A DNA stretch of 64,000 nt from CAZLHO01 sp964559455. Lineage in GTDB: Bacteria > Krumholzibacteriota > Krumholzibacteriia > LZORAL124-64-63. The notes beneath the pieces were generated by a model. That model searched no databases, was not told the DNA's origin, and was given only the letters and a program-made list of their open reading frames with translations. The DNA lies in contig CAZLHO010000010.1 in NCBI GenBank assembly GCA_964559455.1, forward strand, positions 1-64,000. Reading direction: 5' to 3'. This document shows, in pieces, positions 20,343 through 28,446 of the stretch (within the stretch, counting starts at the first letter, position 1; every line of letters begins with the position of its first letter). The translations under genes were made by a program, and so were the position numbers.

Positions 20343-21221
20343 TCAGAACACGAAGATGACCAGGTAGTAGTAGAACATCGGCGCCGTGAAGAGCAGCGAA
20401 TCGAAACGGTCGAGCACGCCGCCGTGCCCCGGCAGCAGCGTCGCCGAATCCTTGATGCCGGCGTCGCGCTTGAGCAGCGACTCGACCAGGTCGCCGATCT
20501 GGGCGAGCACGCCGCCGAAGAGGCCCAGCAGCAGACCCTCGGCGGGAGCCAGGAAGCCGGCGAAGGTCTTCGCCGCCAGCAGTCCGGCCGCGGCGGCGCC
20601 GAAGAGTCCGCCCAGGGCTCCTTCGACCGACTTCTTCGGGCTCACGCGCGGCAGCAGGGGCCGCGAGCCCACGGCCACCCCCACCAGGTAGGCCAACGTG
20701 TCGTTGGCCCAGGTGACCAGGGCCACCAGGCCGAGCAGGCGCACGCCGACGCCGTAATCCAGGTCCGGCACCTGGTTCGGCAACTCGCGCAGCATGACCA
20801 GGTGGCTGGCCAGCCAGCTCACGTAGAGCACGCCCAGCACGGTGACGCCGATGTGGGTCAGCGAGTGGGACATGTCGCGGCGGAAGAGCTCGCTGGTCAT
20901 CACCACGAGCAGGGTCAAGGTCAGCAGCAGCGACAGCGCCACGCCGCCGCGGAAGACGTACCAGCTCATCGCCAATCCGCAGACCAGGCCGATCGCCTGG
21001 TAGGGGCGGTAGCCCTTGGCCGCCATCAGCAGGTAGAACTCGCGCAGGCCGAGCAGGATGAAGAGGTCCACGAGCAGCAGGAACCACCAGCCGCCGGCGA
21101 CGGTGATCAGCGCCAGCAGCGGCACGCCGAGGACGATCACTCCCACCCGGGGCAGGATCCCGGCGCCGAGGAAGCGCGTCCAGGGACCGCCCCTCCCCTC
21201 GGCCCCGGGGCCGCCGCTCAC
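20343..21221 (-). CDS. cdsA: phosphatidate cytidylyltransferase
   Basis: A 292-residue integral membrane enzyme making CDP-diacylglycerol from phosphatidate and CTP, the branch point for phospholipids. Seven to eight hydrophobic segments are visible. The C-terminal signature is clear: LLKRDAGIKDSATLLPGHGG followed by VLDRFDSLLFTAP. The GTG start at 21221 overlaps the uppS TGA (21218-21220), so translational coupling is likely. It sits in the conserved pyrH-frr-uppS-cdsA-dxr-rseP cluster. Confidence 0.94.
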   Translation of the reverse strand: MSGGPGAEGRGGPWTRFLGAGILPRVGVIVLGVPLLALITVAGGWWFLLLVDLFILLGLREFYLLMAAKGYRPYQAIGLVCGLAMSWYVFRGGVALSLLLTLTLLVVMTSELFRRDMSHSLTHIGVTVLGVLYVSWLASHLVMLRELPNQVPDLDYGVGVRLLGLVALVTWANDTLAYLVGVAVGSRPLLPRVSPKKSVEGALGGLFGAAAAGLLAAKTFAGFLAPAEGLLLGLFGGVLAQIGDLVESLLKRDAGIKDSATLLPGHGGVLDRFDSLLFTAPMFYYYLVIFVF

Positions 21222-22075
21222 GTCCGCCTCCCGAGCAGGCGCTTCCAGCGGGCCGGGTCGAACAGGGAGCCGCCCTGCTCACCTTCGTCGTCGGCCGCGA
21301 TCCCGCCGACGTCGCCGTAGCGGCGCTCGCGGCCCTGGAAATCCTGCACGGCGAGCAGCAGGTCGCGCGCGCCGAAATCCGGCCACAGCACGGGTGTGAA
21401 GTGGATCTCGGCGTAGGCCACCTGCCAGATCAGGAAGTTGCTCAGGCGATACTCGCCGCTGGTGCGGATGACGAGGTCGGGGTCGGGGATCGACGGCGCG
21501 TAGAACTCGGAGCGCAGGGCCGCCTCGTCGATGTCCTCGGGACGCAGGCCGCCGCCGGCGACGCGCTCGGCCAGCCGCCGGGCGGCGCGCAGGATCTCGG
21601 TGCGGCCCCCGTAGGCCAGGGCCAGGTTCAGGACCAGCCCGTCGTTGTCCGACAGCTCGGCGACGGTCTCGTCGAGCACGGCGCGGACGCGATCCGGCAG
21701 GGTCCCGGTCTCGCCCGAGACCACCAGGCGCACGTCGTTTTCCCGCAACTCCGCGCGCTCGCTGGCGAGGACTTCCTCGAGGAAGTGCCAGAGCGCGCCG
21801 ACCTCGGCCGCGGGCCGCTTCCAGTTCTCCTGGGAGAAGGTGTAGAGGGTGAGGTATTCCACGCCCAGTTCGCCGCAGGCGCGCAGGGTGCGGCGCACGG
21901 CGTGGCGGCCGGCGCGGTGGCCGGCGACGCGCGGGAGGCGGCGCAGCTTGGCCCAGCGTCCGTTGCCGTCCATGATCACGGCCACGTGGCGGGGAATGAC
22001 TCCGCCCGCCTTGACGGCGGCCAGGAGATCGTTCCCGTCCGTGGCCCGCGCTCCGTTTTTCTCCGCTGCGGCCAT
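21218..22075 (-). CDS. uppS: isoprenyl (undecaprenyl) diphosphate synthase
   Basis: A 285-residue cis-prenyltransferase that extends farnesyl diphosphate with isopentenyl diphosphate to make the undecaprenyl carrier for peptidoglycan and O-antigen. Motifs: HVAVIMDGNGRWAK with the catalytic Asp, RVAGHRAG, LTLYTFSQENWKRP, LNLALAYGGR and the C-terminal RTSGEYRLSNFLIWQVAYAE. An N-terminal extension of about 25 residues precedes the fold and a C-terminal tail of about 30 residues follows it. The ATG at 22075 lies 10 bases after frr; the stop overlaps the cdsA start. Confidence 0.95.
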   Translation of the reverse strand: MAAAEKNGARATDGNDLLAAVKAGGVIPRHVAVIMDGNGRWAKLRRLPRVAGHRAGRHAVRRTLRACGELGVEYLTLYTFSQENWKRPAAEVGALWHFLEEVLASERAELRENDVRLVVSGETGTLPDRVRAVLDETVAELSDNDGLVLNLALAYGGRTEILRAARRLAERVAGGGLRPEDIDEAALRSEFYAPSIPDPDLVIRTSGEYRLSNFLIWQVAYAEIHFTPVLWPDFGARDLLLAVQDFQGRERRYGDVGGIAADDEGEQGGSLFDPARWKRLLGRRT

Positions 22076-22085
22076 GTCCCCCCGA

Positions 22086-22643
22086 TCAGATCGCCATGAT
22101 CTCCGCTTCCTTGGCCTTGGTGATCTTGTCGATCTCCTCGCAGAAGCGGTCGGTCAGCTTCTGGACGCCGTCCTTGGCCGCGCGGCTGTCGTCCTCGGAC
22201 ATCGCGCTCTCCTTGTCCAGCTTCTTCAGCTGGTCGTTGCATTGCTGGCGCACCTTCCGCACCGAGATCTTGCCGTTCTCGCCGTATTCCCGGGCCATCT
22301 TGGACATCTCGCGCCGGCGCTCCTCGGTCAGCTCGGGCACGGGGACGCGGATGATCATGCCGTCGTTGACGGGATTCAGGCCCAGGTCGGCCGAACGGAT
22401 CGCCTTCTCGATGTCGCCGATCGTGTTGCGATCGAAGGGCGAGACGGTCAGCAGGCGCGGCTCGGGGGCGCCGATGTTGGCCAGCTGCCGCAGCGGCGTC
22501 GCGGCCCCGAAGTAGTCGACCTTCACCCCGTCCAGCATCGCCGGCGAGGCCTTGCCGGTGCGGATCTTCGCCATGGCGGCGCTCATGCGCTCCACGGCCT
22601 CCTCCATCTCGAGTTCGGCTTCCTGCAGGATTTCATCTTTCAC
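22086..22643 (-). CDS. frr: ribosome recycling factor
   Basis: A 185-residue RRF that splits post-termination ribosomes with EF-G. Recognisable stretches are MSAAMAKIRTGKASPAML, VDYFGAATPLRQLANI, DLGLNPVNDGMIIRVPVPELTEERR and the helical C-terminus. Full length is normal. The start is GTG at 22643, which overlaps the end of pyrH by 11 bases, so the two are probably coupled. Confidence 0.95.
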   Translation of the reverse strand: MKDEILQEAELEMEEAVERMSAAMAKIRTGKASPAMLDGVKVDYFGAATPLRQLANIGAPEPRLLTVSPFDRNTIGDIEKAIRSADLGLNPVNDGMIIRVPVPELTEERRREMSKMAREYGENGKISVRKVRQQCNDQLKKLDKESAMSEDDSRAAKDGVQKLTDRFCEEIDKITKAKEAEIMAI

Positions 22644-23364
22644 GGTGCGGCTCCTTTTCGATCCGGGTGCCGGCCAGGTCCCCCCGCAGAACGCCCAGGA
22701 GGTTGGCGGGATCCGAGATGTCGAAGACCACGATCGGCAGGCCCTGCTCGGCGCAGAGGGCGACCGCCGTCAGGTCCATGACGCCGAGACGACGGTCGAT
22801 GACCTCGTCGTAGCTGAGGACGTCGAAGCGCTGCGCGTCGGCGTGCCGGTGGGGATCCTTGTCGTAGACGCCGTCGACCTGGGTCCCCTTCAGCAGGGCG
22901 TCGGCCCGCAGTTCCAGCGCGCGCAGGGCGGCGGCGCTGTCGGTCGTGAAGTAGGGGTTGCCCGTGCCGCCGCCGAGGACCAGCACGTTGCCGTTCTTCA
23001 GCAGGTCGCGCGCCAGGTCGCGGGAGAACTCGTGGCAGAGCGGAGGAACCGAGCGGGGGCCCAGGATCGTGGCCTTCAGGCCCTCGGCGCGCAGGTAGTC
23101 GCGCAGCACGGCGGCGTTCATCAGCGTGGCCAGCATGCCCACGTGGTCGGCCGTGACCCGGTTGACCACCCCGAGGTTGGCGCTGCGCGCCCGGAAGATG
23201 TTGCCGGCCCCGACGACGATGCCCACCTCGACGCCGTCGGCGACGACCTGGGCGAGGGTCTGGGCCAGGGCGGTGAGCCCCTCGTGGCCGAAGGGTCCGT
23301 CGCCGTCGGCGAGGGCCTCGCCGCTGAGCTTGAGCAGGATCCGCGAGAAGCGCATGCCAGACAC
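22633..23364 (-). CDS. pyrH: UMP kinase
   Basis: A 243-residue amino-acid-kinase-fold enzyme that phosphorylates UMP to UDP. Motifs: ILLKLSGEAL at the N-terminus, VIVVGAGNIFR-like GIVVGAGNIFRARS, LVLGGGTGNPYFTTDSAAA and LLKGTQVDGVYDKDPH. The GTG at 23364 is preferred because AGGAG lies six bases upstream; an ATG three codons later is the alternative. It is the first gene of the pyrH-frr-uppS-cdsA-dxr-rseP run, just after the terminator that follows tsf. I see no clear promoter in the 97 bases between, so some read-through from tsf is possible. Confidence 0.94.
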   Translation of the reverse strand: MSGMRFSRILLKLSGEALADGDGPFGHEGLTALAQTLAQVVADGVEVGIVVGAGNIFRARSANLGVVNRVTADHVGMLATLMNAAVLRDYLRAEGLKATILGPRSVPPLCHEFSRDLARDLLKNGNVLVLGGGTGNPYFTTDSAAALRALELRADALLKGTQVDGVYDKDPHRHADAQRFDVLSYDEVIDRRLGVMDLTAVALCAEQGLPIVVFDISDPANLLGVLRGDLAGTRIEKEPHRER

Positions 23365-23461
23365 GGGGAACTCCTTTCCCCGTCCCGGTCCGGGCCGGGA
23401 CGCTGCGGGGAGGCGCGCCGCGACCGGGCGGGCCGGCGGGCCCGCCGGCGCGGAGGGATGC

Positions 23462-23491
23462 AAAAAAAGAGCCCGGGCCGGGCCCGGGCTC
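23462..23491 (-). terminator. rho-independent terminator after tsf
   Basis: On the minus strand GAGCCCGGG pairs with CCCGGGCTC and is followed at once by seven T (complement of the A run 23462-23468). It begins 10 bases after the tsf stop. It separates the ribosomal protein/EF-Ts genes from the pyrH group. Confidence 0.85.
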
Positions 23492-23500
23492 CGTAACGGG

Positions 23501-24094
23501 CTAGGCCCCGATCTGGTAGCGGGTGAAGCGTTTGACGGCCATGTTCTCCCCCAGCTTGCCGATCACCGAGTTCAGGTAATCGAGCACGGTGTTGTCGGGG
23601 TCCTTCACGTACTTCTGCTCCAGGAGGCAGACCTCAGCGTAGAACTTGTCTACCTTGCCCTGGACGATCTTGTCAATGATATTGTCCGGCTTGCCCTCTT
23701 CGCGCATCTGCTGCCGGTAGATCTCGGCTTCCTTCTCCACCACCGCGGCGTCCACGTCCTCGCGGTCCAGCGCGATCGGGCTGGCGGCGGCGATGTGCAT
23801 GGCGATGTTGTGGACCATGCCCTTGAACTCGTCCGTGCGGGCGACGAAGTCCGTCTCGCAGGCGACCTCGACGATGACGCCGACCTGGCCGCCCGGGTGG
23901 ATATAGGCCTCGACCAGGCCCTGGCCGGTGGTGCGGCCGGCCTTCTTGCTGGCCTTGGCGATGCCCTTCGTGCGCAGGTAGTCGGCGGCCTGCTCCATGT
24001 CGCCGTCGCTCTCGGCGAGGGCCTTCTTGCAGTCCATCATGCCGGCGTTCGTCCGGTCGCGCAGTTCCTTCACCATCTTGGCAGTGATTTCCAT
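23501..24094 (-). CDS. tsf: translation elongation factor Ts (short form)
   Basis: A 197-residue guanine-nucleotide exchange factor for EF-Tu. The N-terminal UBA-like domain reads MVKELRDRTNAGMMDCKKAL, and the core motif is VIVEVACETDFVARTDEF. It ends shortly after PDNTVLDYLNSVIGKLGENM. This is the short one-subdomain version known from Thermus and many phyla, compared with about 280 residues in enterobacteria. It follows rpsB by 109 bases containing a strong hairpin, and is followed by a canonical terminator. Confidence 0.95.
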   Translation of the reverse strand: MEITAKMVKELRDRTNAGMMDCKKALAESDGDMEQAADYLRTKGIAKASKKAGRTTGQGLVEAYIHPGGQVGVIVEVACETDFVARTDEFKGMVHNIAMHIAAASPIALDREDVDAAVVEKEAEIYRQQMREEGKPDNIIDKIVQGKVDKFYAEVCLLEQKYVKDPDNTVLDYLNSVIGKLGENMAVKRFTRYQIGA

Positions 24095-24164
24095 CGTCGC
24101 CTCCCGTACCGTCCGCGTCGGCGTCCGGCGCTGTAGCGTTCTGGTTGATCTCCAGCAAGCGGAC

Positions 24165-24195
24165 GGGCCCGCCCTGCCGGCGGCAAGGCGGGCCC
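24165..24195 (-). other. GC hairpin between rpsB and tsf
   Basis: GGGCCCGCC and GGCGGGCCC form a 9-bp stem around a 13-base loop that can itself fold. No T-run follows, so it is more likely a processing or attenuation element than a full terminator. It would modulate tsf relative to rpsB if the two share a transcript (inference). Confidence 0.45.
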
Positions 24196-24203
24196 CGAAT
24201 CGT

Positions 24204-25016
24204 CTAGGAGTCGGCCTGCCGTCCCTCTTCGGGAGCCTTGTCGGCCGCGGCTTCGTCCAGGGTGACGGTGGCGCCCGTCCCGGAGCCGGCGGCGGCCTTC
24301 TGGACCTCGACGGCGGTATCCGCGCCCTCGCTGCCCAGGGAGCGTCCCTCGGCGATGGCCTCGGCGGCGGTGCGGACGTAGAGCGTGATCGCCCGGATGG
24401 CGTCGTCGTTGCCCGGCACCGGGAACTGGACCATGTCGGGGTCGCTGTTCGTATCGACGATGCCGACGACGGGGATGCCCAGCTTGTTCGCCTCGCGAAC
24501 CGCGGTCTCCTCCTCGACGGTGTCGATGACGAAGACGGCCGAGGGCAGGGTCTTCATCGTGCGGATGCCGCCCAGGTTCTTCACGAGCTTTTCGTAGCTG
24601 CGGCCGAGCTCGAGCTGCTCCTTCTTCGAAAGCTTCTCCATCTTGCCGGTCGCCCGCCAGTCCTCGATCTCCTCGAGCTTGGCGACGCTGCGGCTGATGG
24701 TCTGCCAGTTGGTGAGCATGCCGCCGAGCCAGCGCTCGGTGACATAGGGCATGCTGCACTGGTTGGCGTACTCGCGGATCGCGACCTTGGCCTGCTTCTT
24801 CGTGCCGACGAAGAGCACCGAGCCGCCCTTCTGCCCGACCTCGACGAGGAAGCGCCGGGCCTTCTCGAGCGCCTTGAGGGTCTTCTGCAGGTCTATGATG
24901 TAGATGCCGTTGCGGGCGATGAAGATGTAGGGACGCATCTTCGGGTTCCACTTGCGGGTCTGGTGCCCGAAGTGGACCCCCGCCTCCAGCAGGTCCCTGA
25001 GTCCGACGTGAGCCAT
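24204..25016 (-). CDS. rpsB: 30S ribosomal protein S2
   Basis: A 270-residue S2. Recognisable segments: LLEAGVHFGHQTRKWNPKM, YIFIARNGIYIIDLQKTL, VLFVGTKKQAKVAI, RWLGGMLTNWQTI and VVGIVDTNSDPDMVQFPVPG. The last 45 residues form an acidic, alanine-rich tail beyond the conserved fold (AAEAIAEGRSLGS and onward), a common variable extension. The start codon is an ATG with GGGAGG about six bases upstream. It lies between rpsI and tsf. Confidence 0.96.
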   Translation of the reverse strand: MAHVGLRDLLEAGVHFGHQTRKWNPKMRPYIFIARNGIYIIDLQKTLKALEKARRFLVEVGQKGGSVLFVGTKKQAKVAIREYANQCSMPYVTERWLGGMLTNWQTISRSVAKLEEIEDWRATGKMEKLSKKEQLELGRSYEKLVKNLGGIRTMKTLPSAVFVIDTVEEETAVREANKLGIPVVGIVDTNSDPDMVQFPVPGNDDAIRAITLYVRTAAEAIAEGRSLGSEGADTAVEVQKAAAGSGTGATVTLDEAAADKAPEEGRQADS

Positions 25017-25117
25017 GATGGCCTCCCGGTGAGATGGTTGAGTCTTCCCCGGCCTTCGCCGGCCGGAGCCAACGCCTAGGGCGCCACCAGCTCCGGCCTC
25101 CGGACGGGTGCGTGATG

Positions 25118-25140
25118 CGCGCAGGACACGGTCCTGCGCG
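25118..25140 (-). other. perfect 10-bp hairpin between rpsI and rpsB
   Basis: CGCGCAGGAC and GTCCTGCGCG are separated by three bases. The repeat lies about 18 bases after the rpsI stop, in a 142-base spacer. There is no U-tract, so it could be an RNA processing site, a 3' stabiliser or an S2-type autoregulatory element. The rest of the spacer holds a weaker CCGGC/GCCGG stem and no clear promoter. Confidence 0.5.
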
Positions 25141-25158
25141 ATGAGTCGCCGAGGCGGC

Positions 25159-25545
25159 CTAGCGCTTCGAGAACTGGAAGCGCTTGCGGGCGCCGGGGCG
25201 GCCGTACTTCTTGCGCTCGACCATGCGGGCGTCGCGGGTCAGATGCCCGGCCTTCCGCAGGGGCTTGCGCAGTTCCTCGTCGGCGGCGACGAGCGCACGG
25301 GCGATGCCGTGGCTCAGCGCACCGGCCTGGCCGGTGATGCCGCCGCCCTTGACCGTCGCCCAGACGTCGAAGGTGCCGACGCTCTCGACCAGTTCCAGGG
25401 GCTGCCGCACCACCATGATCCGCGCCGTGTCGAAGTACTCGTCGCCGGCCTTGCGGTTGACGGTGATCTTGCCGGTGCCGGGAGTGACCCAGACCCGGGC
25501 CACGGAGGTCTTGCGACGGCCGGTCGCGTAGATTCTCTCTTCCAA
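25159..25545 (-). CDS. rpsI: 30S ribosomal protein S9
   Basis: A 128-residue S9. It begins IYATGRRKTSVARVWVTPG and ends with the tRNA-contacting basic tail KKYGRPGARKRFQFSKR. The start is TTG at 25545, with GAGGAG about seven bases upstream. It follows rplM by 54 bases, the universally conserved L13-S9 pair. Confidence 0.96.
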   Translation of the reverse strand: MEERIYATGRRKTSVARVWVTPGTGKITVNRKAGDEYFDTARIMVVRQPLELVESVGTFDVWATVKGGGITGQAGALSHGIARALVAADEELRKPLRKAGHLTRDARMVERKKYGRPGARKRFQFSKR

Positions 25546-25599
25546 ACCCGTTCTCCTCGGATTCCACGGGCCGCGGGCCCGCGAATTCTACCGGTTGAT

Positions 25600-26040
25600 T
25601 CAGGACAGCTTGGGCAGCTCCGCCACGCGCGGCTGCTGGGCCGCGTGCGGATGCTCCGCGCCGGCGTAGACACGCAGGTGCTTGAGCTGATGCCGCGCGA
25701 GCTTGTTCTTGGGAAGCATGCCCTTGACCGCGTGGGTGACCACGTGGCCGGGGTGCTTCTCCATCATCTTCCTGATGGGAATCCTCTTCAGCCCGCCAAG
25801 GTACCCGCTGAACCGCTGGTACTCCTTCTGGTCGAGCTTCTGCCCGGTCAGCTTCACCTTGTCGGCGTTCAGCACGATGACGTTGTCGCCCATGTCCAGA
25901 TGGGGCGTGAAGGTCGGCTTGTGCTTGCCGCGCAGAAGGGTCGCGACGTAGGTGGCCAGGCGACCGAGGGGGATGTCCGTCGCGTCGACGACCAGCCATT
26001 CCTTGTCGATCTCGGCCTGCTTCATGCTGTAGGTATTCAA
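25600..26040 (-). CDS. rplM: 50S ribosomal protein L13
   Basis: A 146-residue L13. Core motifs: WLVVDATDIPLGRLATYVATLL, GDNVIVLNADKV, RFSGYLGGLKRIPIRKMM and VKGMLPKNKLARHQLKHLRVY. The family normally starts with a TYS-type sequence, so the TTG at 26040 (LNTYSMKQ) is chosen; the frame continues ten codons upstream to an ATG without family-like sequence. A long leader and a near-consensus promoter lie upstream. Confidence 0.95.
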   Translation of the reverse strand: MNTYSMKQAEIDKEWLVVDATDIPLGRLATYVATLLRGKHKPTFTPHLDMGDNVIVLNADKVKLTGQKLDQKEYQRFSGYLGGLKRIPIRKMMEKHPGHVVTHAVKGMLPKNKLARHQLKHLRVYAGAEHPHAAQQPRVAELPKLS

Positions 26041-26204
26041 CTCACTGCCCCCAGGAATCGGGCGGATCACGCCCTTCCCGATCGCCGCTCGTGCGGCGCG
26101 TAACGGACCGTTGCGCCCCGGCCCCTCGCGGGGCCTCGTCGCGCGGCCATCCAGAACTTGTTGCTACAAAAAGCCGTAGGCACATCTTCTACAGACGTGC
26201 AAGC
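26041..26204 (-). promoter_or_regulatory. rplM 5' leader with GC hairpin
   Basis: About 160 bases separate the predicted start of transcription from the rplM start. The leader contains the stem GGCCCC/GGGGCC around a TCGC loop (26120-26135) and further GC-rich complementary pieces (GCGGCGCG and CGCGCGGC around it). L13 operons in other bacteria carry autoregulatory leaders. I cannot match this to a named leader family. Confidence 0.4.
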
Positions 26205-26209
26205 CAGCC

Positions 26210-26238
26210 AATCTAGCAGAAGAATGCACCCCTGTCAA
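26210..26238 (-). promoter_or_regulatory. strong sigma70-type promoter of rplM-rpsI
   Basis: Perfect TTGACA (26238-26233), a 17-base spacer and TAGATT (26215-26210) on the minus strand. The -35 box contains the TGA stop codon of the upstream gene mtnA (26235-26237). Transcription should start near 26203. Confidence 0.8.
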
Positions 26239-27344
26239 GATTCCGCTCTCCGGCCCAGGACGGCCAGGGACTCGGCGTAGGGAGGACGCAGGACGCCGCG
26301 CTCGGTGATGAAGGCCGTGACCAGGCCTGCGGGCGTGACGTCGAAGGCGGGATTGTAGACCGCGGTCCCGGCCGGGGCAGACGGAACCCCCTGGAAGCAA
26401 AGGATTTCTTCGGAATCGCGCTGCTCGACGACGATCCCTCCCCCGTCCGGGGTGCCGGCGTCGTAGGTCGAGAAGGGGGCCGCGACGTAGAAGGGCACCC
26501 CGTGCTCGCGGGCCAGCACCGCCAGCGGGTAGGTGCCGACCTTGTTCGCGGTGTCGCCGTTGCGGGCGATCCGGTCGGCGCCGGTGATCACGGCGTCGAC
26601 CGCGCCGGAGCGCAGCAGCCCCCCGGCGGCGCCCTCGCAGAGCAGGGTCGCGGGAACGCCGCGGCGGCCCAGCTCCCAGGCGGTCAGGCGCGCGCCCTGC
26701 AGCAGAGGGCGGGTCTCGTCGGCGTAGACATGGAGCCGGCGACCGGCCTCGGCGGCCGCGAAGATCACGCCCAGCGCCGTGCCGTAACCGCCGGTGGCCA
26801 GGCCGCCGGCGTTGCAGTGGGTCAGGACCGTGGCCGGATCGGGCAGCAGTCCGGCCCCGGCGCGGCCGATCGCGCGGCAGAGCGCCAGGTCCTCGTCCAG
26901 GATGCGGTCGGCCTCGGCCAGCAAGGCCGCGGTCACGGCGGCGGGCGCGTCGCCGGCCGCGAAGCGGGCCGCGGCCAGGGCGCGCTGGCGGTCCACGGCC
27001 CAGAAGAGGTTGACGGCCGTGGGCCGGGTCGCGGCCAGCGCGTCGGCGGCCCCGGCGACGGTGCGCGCGGCGGCGGCGGCGTCCAGGCCCGCCTCGGCGG
27101 CGAGCCGGGAGGCCAAGGCCACGCCGTAGGCGGCGGCGATGCCGATGGCCGGCGCCCCGCGCACCGCGAGCGTGCGGATGGCCTCGCAGAGCGCGGGCAC
27201 GTCCCCGCAGACCCGCCAGGCCAGTTCCCCCGGCAACCGGGTCTGGTCGATCAGGACCACGTCCCCGTCGCGCCAGCGCACCGTCGGGAAGGGGAACTCC
27301 AGGGCGTCGTCGTTCGCGGGCGAAGCGGGCCTCGTCTCGTTCAT
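26235..27344 (-). CDS. mtnA: S-methyl-5-thioribose-1-phosphate isomerase
   Basis: A 369-residue aldose-ketose isomerase of the methionine salvage pathway, converting MTR-1-P to MTRu-1-P; it belongs to the eIF2B-alpha-like family. Motifs: VLIDQTRLPGE, IRTLAVRGAPAIGIAAAYG, the catalytic-Cys loop VLTHCNAGGLATGGYGT and GADRIARNGDTANKVGTYPLA with the catalytic Asp. The ATG at 27344 overlaps the maf TGA (ATGA). No other methionine-salvage gene is in the window. The stop codon doubles as part of the rplM -35 box. Confidence 0.93.
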   Translation of the reverse strand: MNETRPASPANDDALEFPFPTVRWRDGDVVLIDQTRLPGELAWRVCGDVPALCEAIRTLAVRGAPAIGIAAAYGVALASRLAAEAGLDAAAAARTVAGAADALAATRPTAVNLFWAVDRQRALAAARFAAGDAPAAVTAALLAEADRILDEDLALCRAIGRAGAGLLPDPATVLTHCNAGGLATGGYGTALGVIFAAAEAGRRLHVYADETRPLLQGARLTAWELGRRGVPATLLCEGAAGGLLRSGAVDAVITGADRIARNGDTANKVGTYPLAVLAREHGVPFYVAAPFSTYDAGTPDGGGIVVEQRDSEEILCFQGVPSAPAGTAVYNPAFDVTPAGLVTAFITERGVLRPPYAESLAVLGRRAES

Positions 27345-27976
27345 GACGCCTCCGGGGACGCGCCGGCGCCCAGCGTCTCGCGCAGGGCCCGGCCGAGCAG
27401 GGCCAGCGGCAGGCCCATGACGTTGAAGTAGCAGCCCTCGACCCGCCGCACCATCAGGGCGCCCAGGCCCTGGATGCCGTAGGCCCCCGCCTTGTCCGCG
27501 GGCTCCCCGGAGGCCACGTAGCGGCGGATGGCGTCCTCGGCCAGGGGCAGGAACTCCACGCGGGTGGACTCGTGGCCCAGCCACTCGCGGCCGGCCGTTC
27601 CGCCGAGCAGGGCGATCGCGGTGATCACGACGTGCTCCCGGCCCGACAGGCGCCGCAGCATCGTCGCGGCCTCGGCGTGGTCGACGGGCTTCTCGAGCAC
27701 GTCGCCGTCCAGCACGACCACCGTGTCGGCGCCCAGCACCAGACGGCCGGGATGGGCCGCGGCGACCTGACCCGCCTTGGCGCGGGCCAGGGCGCGGGCG
27801 TAGGCCTCGGGATCGGCGCCGCGCAGCCCCGCCGCCAGCGCGGGTTCGGCGCCCAGGGCCGGGATCACCTCGTGGGGAATGCCCGCCACGCCCAGCAGCT
27901 CGGCGCGGCGCGGCGACAGCGACGCCAGGATCAGCGTCTCGCCGGGCGGCCAGTCGACGAAGGGGGTCACGGTCAC
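27341..27976 (-). CDS. maf: Maf-like nucleoside triphosphate pyrophosphatase
   Basis: A 211-residue house-cleaning NTP pyrophosphatase (Maf/HAM1-related) hydrolysing dTTP/UTP or modified nucleotides. It shows the signature ILASLSPRRAELL near the N-terminus, the metal-binding LVLGADTVVVLDG, KPVDHAEAATMLRRLSG and DKAGAYGIQGLGALMV. The GTG start overlaps the dtd stop (GTGA at 27973-27976); a second GTG two codons later is possible. It is coupled at its 3' end to mtnA as well. Subfamily (dTTP/UTP or m7GTP specificity) is not resolved. Confidence 0.92.
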   Translation of the reverse strand: MTVTPFVDWPPGETLILASLSPRRAELLGVAGIPHEVIPALGAEPALAAGLRGADPEAYARALARAKAGQVAAAHPGRLVLGADTVVVLDGDVLEKPVDHAEAATMLRRLSGREHVVITAIALLGGTAGREWLGHESTRVEFLPLAEDAIRRYVASGEPADKAGAYGIQGLGALMVRRVEGCYFNVMGLPLALLGRALRETLGAGASPEAS

Positions 27977-28434
27977 GGTCTTCCTCCCCCGGCGGCTCCG
28001 CGGTCCAGGATCACGGTCACCGGCCCGTCGTTGATCAGGGACACCTCCATGCGGGCGCCGAAGACGCCCTCGGCCACCCGCGGCCATTCGCGCCGCAGGC
28101 GCTCGCCGAAACGCCGGTAGAGGTCGGCCGCGGCCTCCGGCGGCGCGGAGCCGACGAAGCTGGGACGGTTCCCCTTGCGGCAGTCGCCGTAGAGCGTGAA
28201 CTGCGAGACGAGCAGGATGCCGCCGTCGACGTCGCGCAGCGAGAGGTTGATCAGGCCGGCCTCGTCGTTGAAGAGGCGCAGGGACGGCAGCTTGCGGGCC
28301 ATCCAGTCCAGCTCGGCGTCGCCGTCGCCCGGCGCGAAGGCCGCCAGCACGAGCAGGCCGCGCCCGATCTCGCCCGTCACGGCGCCGTCCACGCGCACCG
28401 AGGCGCCGGAGACGCGCTGCACCACGCAACGCAT
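27973..28434 (-). CDS. dtd: D-aminoacyl-tRNA deacylase
   Basis: A 153-residue proofreading enzyme that removes D-amino acids (and glycine mischarged on tRNA-Ala) from tRNA. Start MRCVVQRVSGASVRVDG, the active-site motif SQFTLYGDCRKGNRPSF, and the C-terminal NDGPVTVILD (the Gly-cisPro dipeptide region) are all present. It lies 12 bases after relA and overlaps maf. Confidence 0.94.
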   Translation of the reverse strand: MRCVVQRVSGASVRVDGAVTGEIGRGLLVLAAFAPGDGDAELDWMARKLPSLRLFNDEAGLINLSLRDVDGGILLVSQFTLYGDCRKGNRPSFVGSAPPEAAADLYRRFGERLRREWPRVAEGVFGARMEVSLINDGPVTVILDRGAAGGGRP

Positions 28435-28446
28435 GAAGCCCCCCCA

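Noticed and set aside
23365..23461. pyrH promoter in the spacer after the tsf terminator
   Set aside because: The stretch is extremely GC-rich and I find no -10/-35 pair with acceptable spacing.
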